This document shows, piece after piece, positions 60,097-64,000 of a stretch of 64,000 nucleotides of DNA. The stretch lies in contig CM049315.1 of assembly GCA_026874595.1 (NCBI GenBank), forward strand, positions 71,841,416 through 71,905,415. The letters are read 5' to 3'. How positions within the stretch are numbered: position 1 is the stretch's first letter; each line of letters begins with the position of its first letter. The notes under the pieces are model-generated. The model saw only the letters and a list, made by a program, of their open reading frames with translations, ran no database searches and was not told the DNA's origin. Source of the stretch: Sipunculus nudus (Eukaryota > Annelida > Sipuncula > Golfingiida > Sipunculidae). Made by a program: the position numbers and the translations under genes.

Positions 60097-60866
60097 GTGA
60101 AAATATAAATTCCTGGGTAGTCTGTGAGATTGAACCCACACAGCCTGTACAAAATTCCAGCGCTCTACCCCCTACACCAATAATGCTAGCTTCATTTGTG
60201 AAGCCAGTAGGAATTCTTTTATATGCACCATCACATTAATATATATAAGATTGTGGCTTCATTGTACTGTGATATTCAGGAAAAGAACTTTCTGTAATTG
60301 CGTTCTTCAAAATATGATTGACAGATGGGAAGCCATTCTGTATGTAGGCAAACTTGATTCCGGAACACACATTTTATTTTGATAAGGGAGCCTAAAAGAA
60401 TAAACAAAAATCTAGAGGATACTCTTCAGAACCAAAGGTTATATCTTAATATCTTGGTTATCTTGAATATTTTAAATTTATCTGTGGTAAAATACTTTAC
60501 TCTCTGTAAGATTAATCATACATATTTTTCACCTAGGAGATAAGAGAAAATAGTTAATTTGTCCTTAATTGTGAGTAGCCAAAATATTATTACAGCATGT
60601 AACTATTATCATGTTTTGTGTAAATTTTTATTTTTAATGTTTCCAATAGGTTCTTTAAAGGTTGTCTTTTCTTTAAAATGTCATAAATCTAATTAATTTA
60701 CAAATTTTTCTTCCATTATCAGGCTCGCAGTCAGTATGATGGCAGTGCCACCACAAAGATATTGGAACCAGAAGACATTGCAGGAGCTGTGTTGTATGCC
60801 GTTACACAGCCCCCGTATGCTGCTGTCAATGAAATCTTAATAGAACCGAGGGAGGCACCAGTCTAG
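26095..60866 (+). CDS. NRPS-like A-T-R1-R2 reductase, 25 coding exons (candidate glycine betaine reductase)
   Basis: The joined exons give 1281 residues with no internal stop. Seen: an adenylation domain with [10 protein letters not shown] (162-171), [10 protein letters not shown] (299-308), YSTGD (397-401), KIRGY (422-426) and GKLDKK (505-510); a carrier domain with FFDMGGHSLLA, Ser562 being the phosphopantetheine site; a thioester reductase domain with TGATGFLG (658-665) and GYSQSK (Tyr828, Lys832); and a classical SDR with TGASSGIG (1046-1053), NNAG (1123-1126), Asn1148, Ser1176 and YSGTK (1189-1193). Known: the same order in fungal ATRR performs two hydride reductions, glycine betaine to aldehyde to choline; Lys2 and carboxylic acid reductases lack the final SDR. 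Inferred: cytosolic enzyme using ATP and NAD(P)H and needing a phosphopantetheinyl transferase. No signal peptide or membrane segment is visible. The ATG at 26095 was chosen because it follows a 3' splice acceptor (ag at 26076-26077) by 17 nt and begins the A-domain N-terminus; a non-coding 5' exon is therefore likely upstream. The substrate is not proven; another acid is possible. Confidence 0.93.
26379..26402. repeat. (GT)n microsatellite in intron 1
   Basis: About 12 GT units starting 40 nt after the exon 1 donor. Confidence 0.93.
27886..28230. mobile_element. Harbinger-like MITE B, copy 1 (intron 1)
   Basis: Ends are inverted repeats (ggccaaaataaaa... / ...ttttttggcc, and further in 'ggttctcagg'/'cctgagaacc'). 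It is flanked by the direct repeat TAA (27883-27885, 28231-28233). It contains a poly-G run. Confidence 0.82.
28344..28460 (+). CDS. Coding exon 2 (A domain)
   Basis: Acceptor tttcttcag at 28343; donor ACAG|GTATCT. Phase 1 to 1. The junction codon makes [14 protein letters not shown], the A2/A3-like motif of adenylating enzymes (usual form LKAGGAYVPLD), which confirms the splice. Confidence 0.92.
29189..29338 (+). CDS. Coding exon 3 (A domain, ATP-binding loop)
   Basis: Acceptor ataaatcag; donor AAAAG|GTAATG. Phase 1 to 1. It carries [14 protein letters not shown], the A3 phosphate-binding loop, with the last Gly split over the intron to exon 4. Confidence 0.93.
29701..30480 (+). repeat. 60-bp minisatellite spanning the acceptor of exon 4 (13 copies)
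   Basis: Each 60-bp unit holds about 18 nt of intron end (polypyrimidine and tcag) followed by the first 42 nt of exon 4. All 13 units keep the AG and near-identical sequence. The unit is 20 codons long. In the exon's frame the only stop is TGA at 30280-30282 in copy 10. Copy 10 also ends in a new donor-like GTAAGT at 30305. Confidence 0.95.
30443..30574 (+). CDS. Coding exon 4 (A domain; duplicated acceptor)
   Basis: The most downstream of 13 tandem copies of the same acceptor is assigned as the real one because it joins exon 3 without insertion, giving [11 protein letters not shown], as expected just after the A3 loop. Phase 1 to 1, donor AGAG|GTGAGA. It contains NVFFVWEM (201-208), the A4 region that lines the substrate pocket; Val202 stands where amino-acid-activating domains have Asp. 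Two of the upstream acceptors would add 20 or 40 residues in frame. Confidence 0.88.
31147..31312 (+). CDS. Coding exon 5 (A domain)
   Basis: Acceptor ctgttgtag; donor ATGAG|GTTTGT, a weak donor. Phase 1 to 2. It encodes [11 protein letters not shown] and the helix-strand region ending [10 protein letters not shown]. The pocket residue equivalent to GrsA 278 is Leu245 by eye alignment. Confidence 0.9.
31453..31541. repeat. 23-bp perfect hairpin in intron 5
   Basis: 31453-31475 is the reverse complement of 31519-31541, with a 43-nt loop. A third partial copy (gaccaatgagggcagg) follows at about 31570. It could be a small MITE remnant or an RNA hairpin. Confidence 0.8.
32235..32388 (+). CDS. 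Coding exon 6 (A domain, A5)
   Basis: Acceptor ttttgccag; donor ACAG|GTACAC. Phase 2 to 0. It encodes [10 protein letters not shown] and [11 protein letters not shown], the A5 motif; Cys275, Leu299, Asp307 and Val308 fall at pocket positions. Confidence 0.92.
33072..33182 (+). CDS. Coding exon 7 (A domain; amplified donor)
   Basis: Acceptor ttttttacag; donor GAG|GTGAGTG. Phase 0 to 0. It encodes the A6-like region from GNITDH to VGVPGE. The last 57 coding nt plus the donor form the first unit of a 64-bp minisatellite filling the next 3 kb. Use of the second donor would read into an in-frame TGA within the first repeat. Confidence 0.92.
33126..36190 (+). repeat. 64-bp minisatellite spanning the donor of exon 7 (about 47 copies)
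   Basis: The unit is the last 57 nt of exon 7 plus gtgagtg of intron 7. Almost every copy keeps a consensus donor (gag|gtgagt). Variant units recur as blocks of about 390-520 bp (units with ctcgatcag near 33924, 34440, 34893, 35344 and 35726, each followed by an aaatggga unit), so the array grew by multi-unit duplications. Confidence 0.95.
36191..37496. other. Rest of intron 7; nothing recognised
   Basis: AT-rich intron between the 64-bp array and exon 8, with no credible coding frame or clear repeat. Confidence 0.5.
37497..37715 (+). CDS. Coding exon 8 (A domain, A7 and A8)
   Basis: Acceptor cgctttcag; donor ATACAG|GTTATA. Phase 0 to 0. It encodes [27 protein letters not shown] (Asp401 binds the ATP ribose in this family) and [15 protein letters not shown], the A8 hinge. 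Confidence 0.94.
38151..38403. mobile_element. MITE D in intron 8 (TAA duplication)
   Basis: Terminal inverted repeats of about 24 bp with two mismatches (agcccaaaacacactaatgc / reverse of gcgttagtctgttttgggct), flanked by TAA on both sides. The interior holds CACGTG and other palindromic pieces. Confidence 0.78.
39280..39476 (+). CDS. Coding exon 9 (A domain C-terminal subdomain)
   Basis: Acceptor tattttcag; donor GCCAG|GTAGGA. Phase 0 to 2. It encodes [19 protein letters not shown] and [13 protein letters not shown], the A9 motif. Confidence 0.93.
40000..40215 (-). repeat. Dispersed repeat F, inverted copy (intron 9)
   Basis: Reverse complement of a segment like 58330-58545: 'cagtgggctct.ctttggg.gacca', 'ttacaatttgt.agcttcatga' and 'aaattttcaagtacagca' are shared. 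Confidence 0.75.
40256..40444 (+). CDS. Coding exon 10 (A10 and start of carrier domain)
   Basis: Acceptor ttttccacag; donor GGAGG|GTTAGT. Phase 2 to 2. It encodes [16 protein letters not shown] with the catalytic Lys506, then the first helix of the carrier domain ending ESFFDMGG. The carrier motif is split by the intron just before its Ser. Confidence 0.92.
41006..41221 (+). CDS. Coding exon 11 (carrier domain)
   Basis: Acceptor atataccag; donor ATTAA|GTAAGT. Phase 2 to 2. It completes [11 protein letters not shown], where Ser562 is expected to carry the 4'-phosphopantetheine arm, then [22 protein letters not shown] Ser/Pro/Thr-rich linker follows towards R1. Confidence 0.94.
41390..41560 (+). 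mobile_element. MITE C, copy 1 (cagtgaaa termini, intron 11)
   Basis: Runs from cagtgaaatcttgaaattat to agggttcacttta. Shares 'aaagtggtcat', 'ttaaagagcaaaa' and 'aaagtggttgttac' with 53428-53605. Confidence 0.7.
41600..41700 (+). repeat. tRNA-like SINE head (intron 11)
   Basis: Contains an A-box-like tagcttagtggttaaggc and a B-box-like gattcaagccc about 45 nt later, spaced as in a tRNA. No intact cloverleaf was confirmed, so it is read as a SINE remnant. Confidence 0.5.
42359..42494 (+). CDS. Coding exon 12 (R1 nucleotide-binding start)
   Basis: Acceptor tctgtcacag; donor ACAAAG|GTCTGT. Phase 2 to 0. It encodes [20 protein letters not shown], the Rossmann glycine motif (TGATGFLG, 658-665) of the NRPS/Lys2-type thioester reductase domain. 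Confidence 0.94.
42830..42992 (+). CDS. Coding exon 13 (R1)
   Basis: Acceptor ttttttacag; donor TTGCAG|GTCAGA. Phase 0 to 1. It encodes [19 protein letters not shown], the second Rossmann strand with the Arg that contacts the cofactor in this family, and a helical segment. Confidence 0.92.
43020..45182 (+). repeat. 19-bp minisatellite filling intron 13
   Basis: About 110 degenerate copies of a 19-bp unit close to cctgtaaaggaatagtgta. The array begins about 30 nt after the exon 13 donor and stops about 85 nt before exon 14. It contains few stops on the minus strand, so it produces long periodic spurious reading frames there. Confidence 0.95.
45268..45383 (+). CDS. Coding exon 14 (R1)
   Basis: Acceptor ccattgtag; donor TATCAG|GTAGGA. 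Phase 1 to 0. It encodes [15 protein letters not shown] and [16 protein letters not shown], typical of thioester reductases (GDL...LGL...IIHNAA.V). Confidence 0.94.
45612..45804 (+). mobile_element. MITE A, copy 2 (intron 14)
   Basis: From gaagtggatccagg to ggatctgcccctg, with the 7-bp direct repeat cagttca on both sides. Confidence 0.78.
45892..46055 (+). mobile_element. MITE C relative, copy 2 (intron 14)
   Basis: Starts cagtgcaaccacc and ends ggggttcaactg, with the same 'aaagtggtcctaatt...gtggttgtaatt' interior pattern as the other copies. Confidence 0.6.
46294..46379 (+). CDS. Coding exon 15 (R1)
   Basis: Acceptor cctttttcag; donor ATATCAG|GTTTGT. Phase 0 to 2. It encodes [16 protein letters not shown] and NKIKPLHHI, leading into the catalytic S/T of exon 16. 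Confidence 0.93.
46848..46912. repeat. gacagacggatg simple repeat
   Basis: Repeated gacaga/gacgga units in intron 15. Confidence 0.85.
47035..47525. repeat. 'ggactcggacttg' dispersed repeat (intron 15)
   Basis: Many gacttggactc-like pieces. Related stretches lie at 29610-29695 and 50520-50880. The three share the style 'gactcggacttg..cttgtact'. Confidence 0.6.
48426..48592 (+). CDS. Coding exon 16 (R1 catalytic Tyr/Lys)
   Basis: Acceptor tatctgcag; donor GACCTG|GTAGGG. Phase 2 to 1. It encodes STDGVFPEG (S799/T800) and [14 protein letters not shown], where Tyr828 and Lys832 form the YxxxK active site, then CTIYRPG. Confidence 0.95.
48954..49179 (+). CDS. Coding exon 17 (R1 C-terminal part)
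   Basis: Acceptor cattgtccag; donor TTCAA|GTAAGA. Phase 1 to 2. It encodes [17 protein letters not shown] and [15 protein letters not shown], the substrate-side region of extended-type reductases ending in [12 protein letters not shown]. Confidence 0.93.
49549..49620 (+). CDS. Coding exon 18 (R1)
   Basis: Acceptor tctcaccag; donor GAAAG|GTATTT. Phase 2 to 2. It encodes [23 protein letters not shown], matching the usual GYP...V.Y..W region near the end of these domains. Confidence 0.92.
49862..50190 (+). repeat. Dispersed repeat E, copy 2 (intron 18)
   Basis: Matches 21648-21990 over its length and ends in a cacaaacacaca run. Confidence 0.75.
50239..50307 (+). CDS. Coding exon 19 (R1)
   Basis: Acceptor atactttcag; donor GATCAG|GTACAC. 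Phase 2 to 2. A short exon of 69 nt encoding [22 protein letters not shown]. Confidence 0.88.
50944..51116 (+). CDS. Coding exon 20 (R1 end and linker)
   Basis: Acceptor acattacag; donor ATGTCAG|GTGAGA. Phase 2 to 1. It encodes [16 protein letters not shown], a helical end of R1, and [15 protein letters not shown], the linker to the SDR. Confidence 0.92.
51117..52795. other. Intron 20, first part; nothing coding recognised
   Basis: Intron separating the R1 and R2 coding regions. No credible coding frame. It holds one CTCF-like motif at 52377-52390. Confidence 0.5.
52800..53025 (-). mobile_element. MITE A, copy 3, inverted (intron 20)
   Basis: Poly-G tracts and 'aggtccggaaaaaggg' correspond to the reverse complement of 45690-45730. 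The far end near ccctctgcatccact matches the cggatcc terminus poorly. Confidence 0.6.
53428..53605 (+). mobile_element. MITE C, copy 3 (intron 20)
   Basis: From cagtgaaacctcg to agggttttactg, giving imperfect terminal inverted repeats. It ends only 26 nt before exon 21, so it may contribute the branch-point region. Confidence 0.72.
53632..53837 (+). CDS. Coding exon 21 (R2 SDR start)
   Basis: Acceptor tcaaatacag; donor GAGGAG|GTAATT. Phase 1 to 0. It encodes [16 protein letters not shown] (cofactor loop 1046-1053), then [13 protein letters not shown], where the two Arg suggest NADPH preference, and [10 protein letters not shown]. Confidence 0.95.
54736..55029. mobile_element. Harbinger-like MITE B, copy 2 (intron 21)
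   Basis: About 36-bp terminal inverted repeats (ggccaaaaaaaaaataagg ... accttttattttttttggcc), same interior as 27886-28230, flanked by TTA on both sides (54733-54735, 55030-55032). TWA duplications are typical of PIF/Harbinger elements. Confidence 0.85.
55500..55935 (+). repeat. Three tandem ~145-bp copies in intron 21
   Basis: Each copy has 'ataactcaacaacaacat.ctgcagctttcccaaatt', 'acctatgagggctccagac' and 'tacagacttgtctgaattcc'. Confidence 0.85.
56240..56380 (+). CDS. Coding exon 22 (R2; GC donor)
   Basis: Acceptor tggttacag; donor TGCAAG|GCAAGT, a GC donor otherwise matching the consensus perfectly. Phase 0 to 0. It encodes [18 protein letters not shown] (NNAG 1123-1126) and QVDLNCK with Asn1148 of the SDR tetrad. 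The next exon continues KGMLNC, as expected, which supports the GC splice. Confidence 0.93.
56366..57360 (+). repeat. 73-bp minisatellite spanning the GC donor of exon 22 (14 copies)
   Basis: The unit contains about 15 nt from the end of exon 22 (gatctcaactgcaag) plus 58 nt of intron starting gcaagtacatgtg. Fourteen copies of the donor region were counted from 56374. Most keep aag|gcaagt; copies 5, 6, 7 and 11 have changed it. Confidence 0.93.
57361..58209. other. Rest of intron 22; nothing recognised
   Basis: AT-rich intron sequence without clear repeats or coding frames. Confidence 0.5.
58210..58302 (+). CDS. Coding exon 23 (R2, catalytic Ser)
   Basis: Acceptor gctacaacag; donor AGAAAG|GTATCA. 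Phase 0 to 0. It encodes [19 protein letters not shown] and [12 protein letters not shown]; Ser1176 lies 13 residues before the catalytic Tyr. Confidence 0.94.
58330..58545 (+). repeat. Dispersed repeat F, direct copy (intron 23)
   Basis: Counterpart of the inverted copy at 40000-40215. It begins about 28 nt after the exon 23 donor. Confidence 0.75.
59413..59426 (+). promoter_or_regulatory. CTCF-like motif (intron 23)
   Basis: CCACCAGGTGGCAT matches the bilaterian CTCF consensus CCASYAGRKGGCRS at 13 of 14 positions. Confidence 0.4.
59714..59872 (+). CDS. Coding exon 24 (R2, catalytic Tyr/Lys)
   Basis: Acceptor tctttgcag; donor ACAGAG|GTAAGC. Phase 0 to 0. It encodes [17 protein letters not shown] (Tyr1189, Lys1193) and [16 protein letters not shown], the usual PG motif after the active site. 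Confidence 0.95.
60003..60090. repeat. (CATA)n and (AT)n microsatellite (intron 24)
   Basis: acatacatacatac followed by about 40 nt of alternating AT. Confidence 0.93.
60105..60195 (-). repeat. tRNA-like SINE head (intron 24)
   Basis: On the minus strand: A-box-like gtgtagggggtagagcgctg, then a B-box-like gggttcaatctc about 45 nt later. The AT microsatellite beyond its 3' side could be the SINE tail. A functional tRNA is unlikely because the acceptor stem cannot be formed clearly. Confidence 0.55.
60723..60866 (+). CDS. Coding exon 25 (R2 end, stop)
   Basis: Acceptor cattatcag; phase 0; ends at TAG 60864-60866. It encodes [29 protein letters not shown], the conserved C-terminal SDR segment (EDIA.AV...QP..V.VNEI), then a short tail. 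Confidence 0.95.
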   Translation, partial: ARSQYDGSATTKILEPEDIAGAVLYAVTQPPYAAVNEILIEPREAPV

Positions 60867-60895
60867 TTAAAAATGAATATGAATATATCAGTCTA

Positions 60896-61006
60896 ATTAA
60901 AATCAAAGCACTGGTCATATTTCAGTTAAAATGAGATGTACTAGTTTATATGTGGCAGTGCAACAGTCAGTTTCTCTTTTGAAGGAGGATAGGAATGGGT
61001 ATTAAA
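60896..61006 (+). terminator. Candidate polyadenylation signals
   Basis: ATTAAA occurs at 60896-60901 and 61001-61006, 30 and 135 nt after the stop. A canonical AATAAA appears only near 61124, inside a dispersed repeat. Choice between them is not possible from sequence alone. Confidence 0.4.
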
Positions 61007-63170
61007 ATTGTGCCTGATCTTAATTAAGTATACAGAAATACAGGTCTAACTCCTGTGTAAAACTGTTGTTTTGACATACTAATACAATGAAACTTGTTTA
61101 ATAAGACCACCTGTGGGACTGGCCAAAATAAATGGTTTAAATTTAGTGGTGGTCTCATATAAAACCTGTAAGACAGGTCAGTTAACACCAATGTGAATGC
61201 ATTCAGTGCACTCAAGAGTCATATTAATATAATGTAGTCTTCCTAGACAGGTGGTTTTTCAGACAGGTTCTAGTATATCAATGCCTGATAACAAATAATA
61301 TTTATATCTAGTAGACTTATTTAAAAAAACCCTGAGGATATGCTTGAGATGTAAAGTGTATCAGCTTGTATCTGACTTGCATATCATTGATGTAGTGAGA
61401 TAACCAGTATGTAATAACGGTAAAAGTTTGAGACCGTAGGATCTGAGGAAAAGGGGTGTAAGATATGTGCAAGATGCATGACATTGTAATTTACTTACAA
61501 ATTACAATGTCATTTACTTACAAATGATAGTATTTATGTTAGCCAGCAGATGGCAGGACTTGTCTCAGTTTTTGCAAAGTCATGATTGTGACAACAGATG
61601 ATGCTAGTCGCCTGTTTTATGGATAAGTAACATAGAAACAACAGAACTGGGCTGCAGGCCTGTAAGTCAAAGTTATCAGTATTAAAAGTTGCCCTTTTGA
61701 ATGTGTATAAGTCATAGGAAACTCTGGGAGATAAGGGGGGGGGGGGGAGGGGTTGGCCTGGAATATCACTGAATATGTCTTTCATTGTTGCACAAAAGCT
61801 GAATAATTGATATTATTAACATTATTTTGGGCTGTAGGGTAATTATAGATTTATGCATCTCAGTCATGTTGTGTGCAGGCTCAGGGAAAAATGATTATGT
61901 CATTGGCACATACATATACACACATGTATATATATAACGTTTTAATATCCTTCCAGTGGCCCGGCATGAACCCTGGCTTATATCATGTCGTTAATTGATA
62001 CTAAGTTAAAAAAGTATTAAATGATAAGTGTCAGAACCATACATGTGGCCTGTCAATATAATGTGTTTACGTATAGGGCATTGTATAGTCCTTATATCAT
62101 GCAGAAGCAAATATAAAGAAGGATGTAAAGAAAACTTTGCTAGGTAGTGTATACAAAAAGTCTCGGGTACATTTCATGTTATCCATGAAGTATCGTGGTT
62201 CTTGACTGTTCTTCATTGTGGATGTAATCAAACGTGTCAAAAGATGCACATATGATATGTACTTGGGTGTAAAATACATGTAAACATTTGTCTCAAATTA
62301 ACTAATTAACTATTTAGCAAAATATCATAGTTCATATATCCTCGAAGGAAATAATCATAGTATTAAGTATTCCATTCAGGTAAGCACACTCTTATGGGGA
62401 ACCTTTGTATCAAAACCAGATTATGGCTCTCATCACAAAATATCCACGAAACGTTTCATTTCAGTTTCAAGCTGTGCCATATAAGGGTTTTTTTGTTACT
62501 TACTGGTCTGTGAGTTGTTTATTTGTAAACATTCCAAGATCTTTGTTTGGTGACTAATGAACGGATTCAACTGTGCTAGAAAAAATTTAAAAAATTAATA
62601 AAACACTTAAAATGATCTGCTCGTAGGAATCTTTGTTTTTTCCCCTGTCCTGTGAATACACCAGACTTTCCTAGCAAGTCTTATACCAAGGAGGTAAATA
62701 AATGACAGGAGACAGTATTTTGAACGTTGTCCAGTATCAAAGGGACCTGCGTCCCTGTCCCATGGTTTTAATGTTGTTACCTATTGTGCTACGGGGGTTC
62801 CCATTGTACACGCGATCTGTCGTTGTCGCGACACCTCGTAAAAGTCACTGCAGTGACTGTGTCCGATGTGTTATAATTTGTTTGCTGGATGATTCCCATG
62901 AATTTTTTATGACATTTTATGCGAACGGAAGTTAAAAATTTAATGCATGCTCTTTCTGTAGTTAAAATACTCTTTAGCGCACAGTCACTGGCGACCGAAT
63001 CTTTATATACCGGTTGCCATACCGAGTGATTTAGGGAGTCCCGCTGCTTTCATTCTCAGCTTGTCGAAGTAGTCTGGGGTTTAATATACATGTATGTAAT
63101 ATTGGACAGAACTGTGAAATTTTAGCGAACCTGTGAGCTTATGCGATGGTGTGGCGTTGTCCGGCGTTTG
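61007..63170. other. 3' flank; no recognisable gene
   Basis: Contains a 'gaccacc'-type repeat at about 61085-61270, a short direct duplication 'acttacaaat...attacaatgtcat' at 61484-61530, and a poly-G run near 61736. The stretch 62720-62880 is richer in CG dinucleotides but holds no credible exon. Confidence 0.5.
61543..61556 (+). promoter_or_regulatory. CTCF-like motif (3' flank)
   Basis: CCAGCAGATGGCAG matches the CTCF consensus at all 14 positions, about 680 bp after the stop codon. A 13/14 match (acagcagatggcag) lies at 52377-52390 in the same orientation. Confidence 0.45.
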
Positions 63171-63174
63171 TCGT

Positions 63175-63720
63175 CTGTACGTTAAACCATACTCTCTCAA
63201 AAACGGCAGGAGCTATCATCACCAAATTTTATGCAAAATACCAGTCATCTAAAAAAGTACGAGATTTGGCTAATATTTTGCTATCTGCATTTACTGATAT
63301 TTTATAGGGAAAAAGCAAAAAAAAAAAAAAAATCTTCGACGAAACTGTCCAGCCAAATTGTTCAATATTTCACGGGAATAATATCTGAAACAATCTCAAG
63401 TTTGTTAGAATGGTTTCAGTTCGGTGAATTTTGGCAGAATTAATGGAAGCTGACCTTAGTCATTTGGCTAAAAAAGGATACTAAAATTACAATATCAGAA
63501 ATGGCTGGAGCTATCTTCACCAAATGTTATGCAAATGTTGGTTACATGACTCATATATGAATTTGAGATATTGGTGACGCCATCAACCTTTTCTGTACGA
63601 GGGTTATCGGTCATTAGTACATTAACCCATAATTCTCAGGAATAGCAGGAGCTAGCATCCCCAAAATTTATTAAAAAATCAGTCACATATCAAATGTTGT
63701 GCGACTGAGCTTGTGCGCAC
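63175..63720 (+). repeat. Degenerate copies of an 'ggagctat.atcaccaaat' repeat
   Basis: Three related stretches (near 63206, 63500 and 63645) with 'caggagctatcatcaccaaa', 'ggagctatcttcaccaaat' and 'caggagctagcatccccaaa', each followed by 'cagtcat'-like sequence. Confidence 0.65.
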
Positions 63721-64000
63721 CCATGCCATTATTTCAGTAGTGATGTTTTTTGTAATTGGTTCTTGTATAAAATGTCTAGTACTTGCATTGTTCATTTACA
63801 TTTTACACATGTACTTGAAAAGTAATGGTCCAGCATTAAAGCCTTATACCTGGTGTATAAACCATTGCACAGGTTCACAATAGGGCTGTATGCTTTGTGA
63901 TATTACCGCACAGTTACACTGTTCTTTTAAATTTTCCGTTAAAGTTAGGTGTATCAGCATGCCATTTTTGTAATTTCTTATTTTAACCTCCTTGGTCCGA

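Noticed and set aside
60105-60195. Functional tRNA gene on the minus strand
   Set aside because: A and B boxes are present but no convincing acceptor stem could be paired, and it sits within an intron next to a microsatellite; SINE-derived is more likely.
26095-60866. Alternative reading as two genes (Lys2-like reductase and a separate SDR)
   Set aside because: Exon 20 ends in phase 1 without a stop at the junction and exon 21 continues in phase 1 with a good acceptor and no start codon before [10 protein letters not shown]; no polyadenylation or promoter signal was recognised in intron 20. A transcript is still needed for proof.
62702-62935. 77-codon frame in a CG-richer stretch downstream of the gene
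   Set aside because: No family recognised and no splice signals in a convincing arrangement; it could be promoter-proximal sequence of a further gene, but nothing in the window supports that.

Overview
This is animal nuclear DNA, most likely from a marine bivalve mollusc. The evidence is a gene split by many GT-AG introns, AT-rich non-coding DNA, abundant minisatellites, and dispersed repeats of a style common in bivalve genomes (the 'agctcagctgac...aagtca' element, the 'aaggtcaaggtcac' family and the 'atgggtccctt' terminus). The species call is inference; no sequence search was possible.

One protein-coding gene was recognised. It lies on the + strand, with coding sequence from 26095 to 60866 in 25 coding exons. 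The exons were joined by hand from splice signals and reading-frame continuity. They total 3846 nt (1281 codons plus TAG) and the phase is consistent at every junction. The product is an NRPS-like enzyme with the order adenylation (A, about 1-515), phosphopantetheine carrier (T, about 535-610, Ser562), thioester reductase (R1, about 640-1030, Tyr828/Lys832) and classical short-chain dehydrogenase (R2, about 1036-1275, Ser1176/Tyr1189/Lys1193). This A-T-R1-R2 order is that of the fungal glycine betaine reductase (ATRR), which reduces glycine betaine through its aldehyde to choline. The A-domain pocket lacks the Asp that binds alpha-amino groups and places Val, Phe and Trp there, so a non-amino-acid carboxylate such as glycine betaine is plausible. 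The domains would work in sequence: A activates and loads the acid, T carries the thioester, R1 releases it as an aldehyde, and R2 reduces the aldehyde to an alcohol.

Layout. 1-6.7 kb: degraded dispersed repeats. 6.8-7.9 kb: six copies of a 180-bp satellite. 7978-16768: an 8.8-kb foldback-type element with about 290-bp inverted ends, an internal array of about 165-bp units that switches orientation near 9.49 kb, and a 9-bp flanking direct repeat. 17-26 kb: intergenic DNA with repeats. 26.1-60.9 kb: the A-T-R-SDR gene. 61-64 kb: 3' flank with no recognised gene.

The most unusual structural feature is that three minisatellites inside this gene span exon/intron junctions. One is 13 x 60 bp at the acceptor of exon 4, one is about 47 x 64 bp at the donor of exon 7, and one is 14 x 73 bp at the GC donor of exon 22. 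Each repeat unit therefore carries a copied splice site plus coding sequence. A fourth array (about 19-bp units, about 2.1 kb) fills intron 13. Several MITE families, including Harbinger-like ones with TAA/TTA duplications, and tRNA-like SINE remnants sit in the introns.
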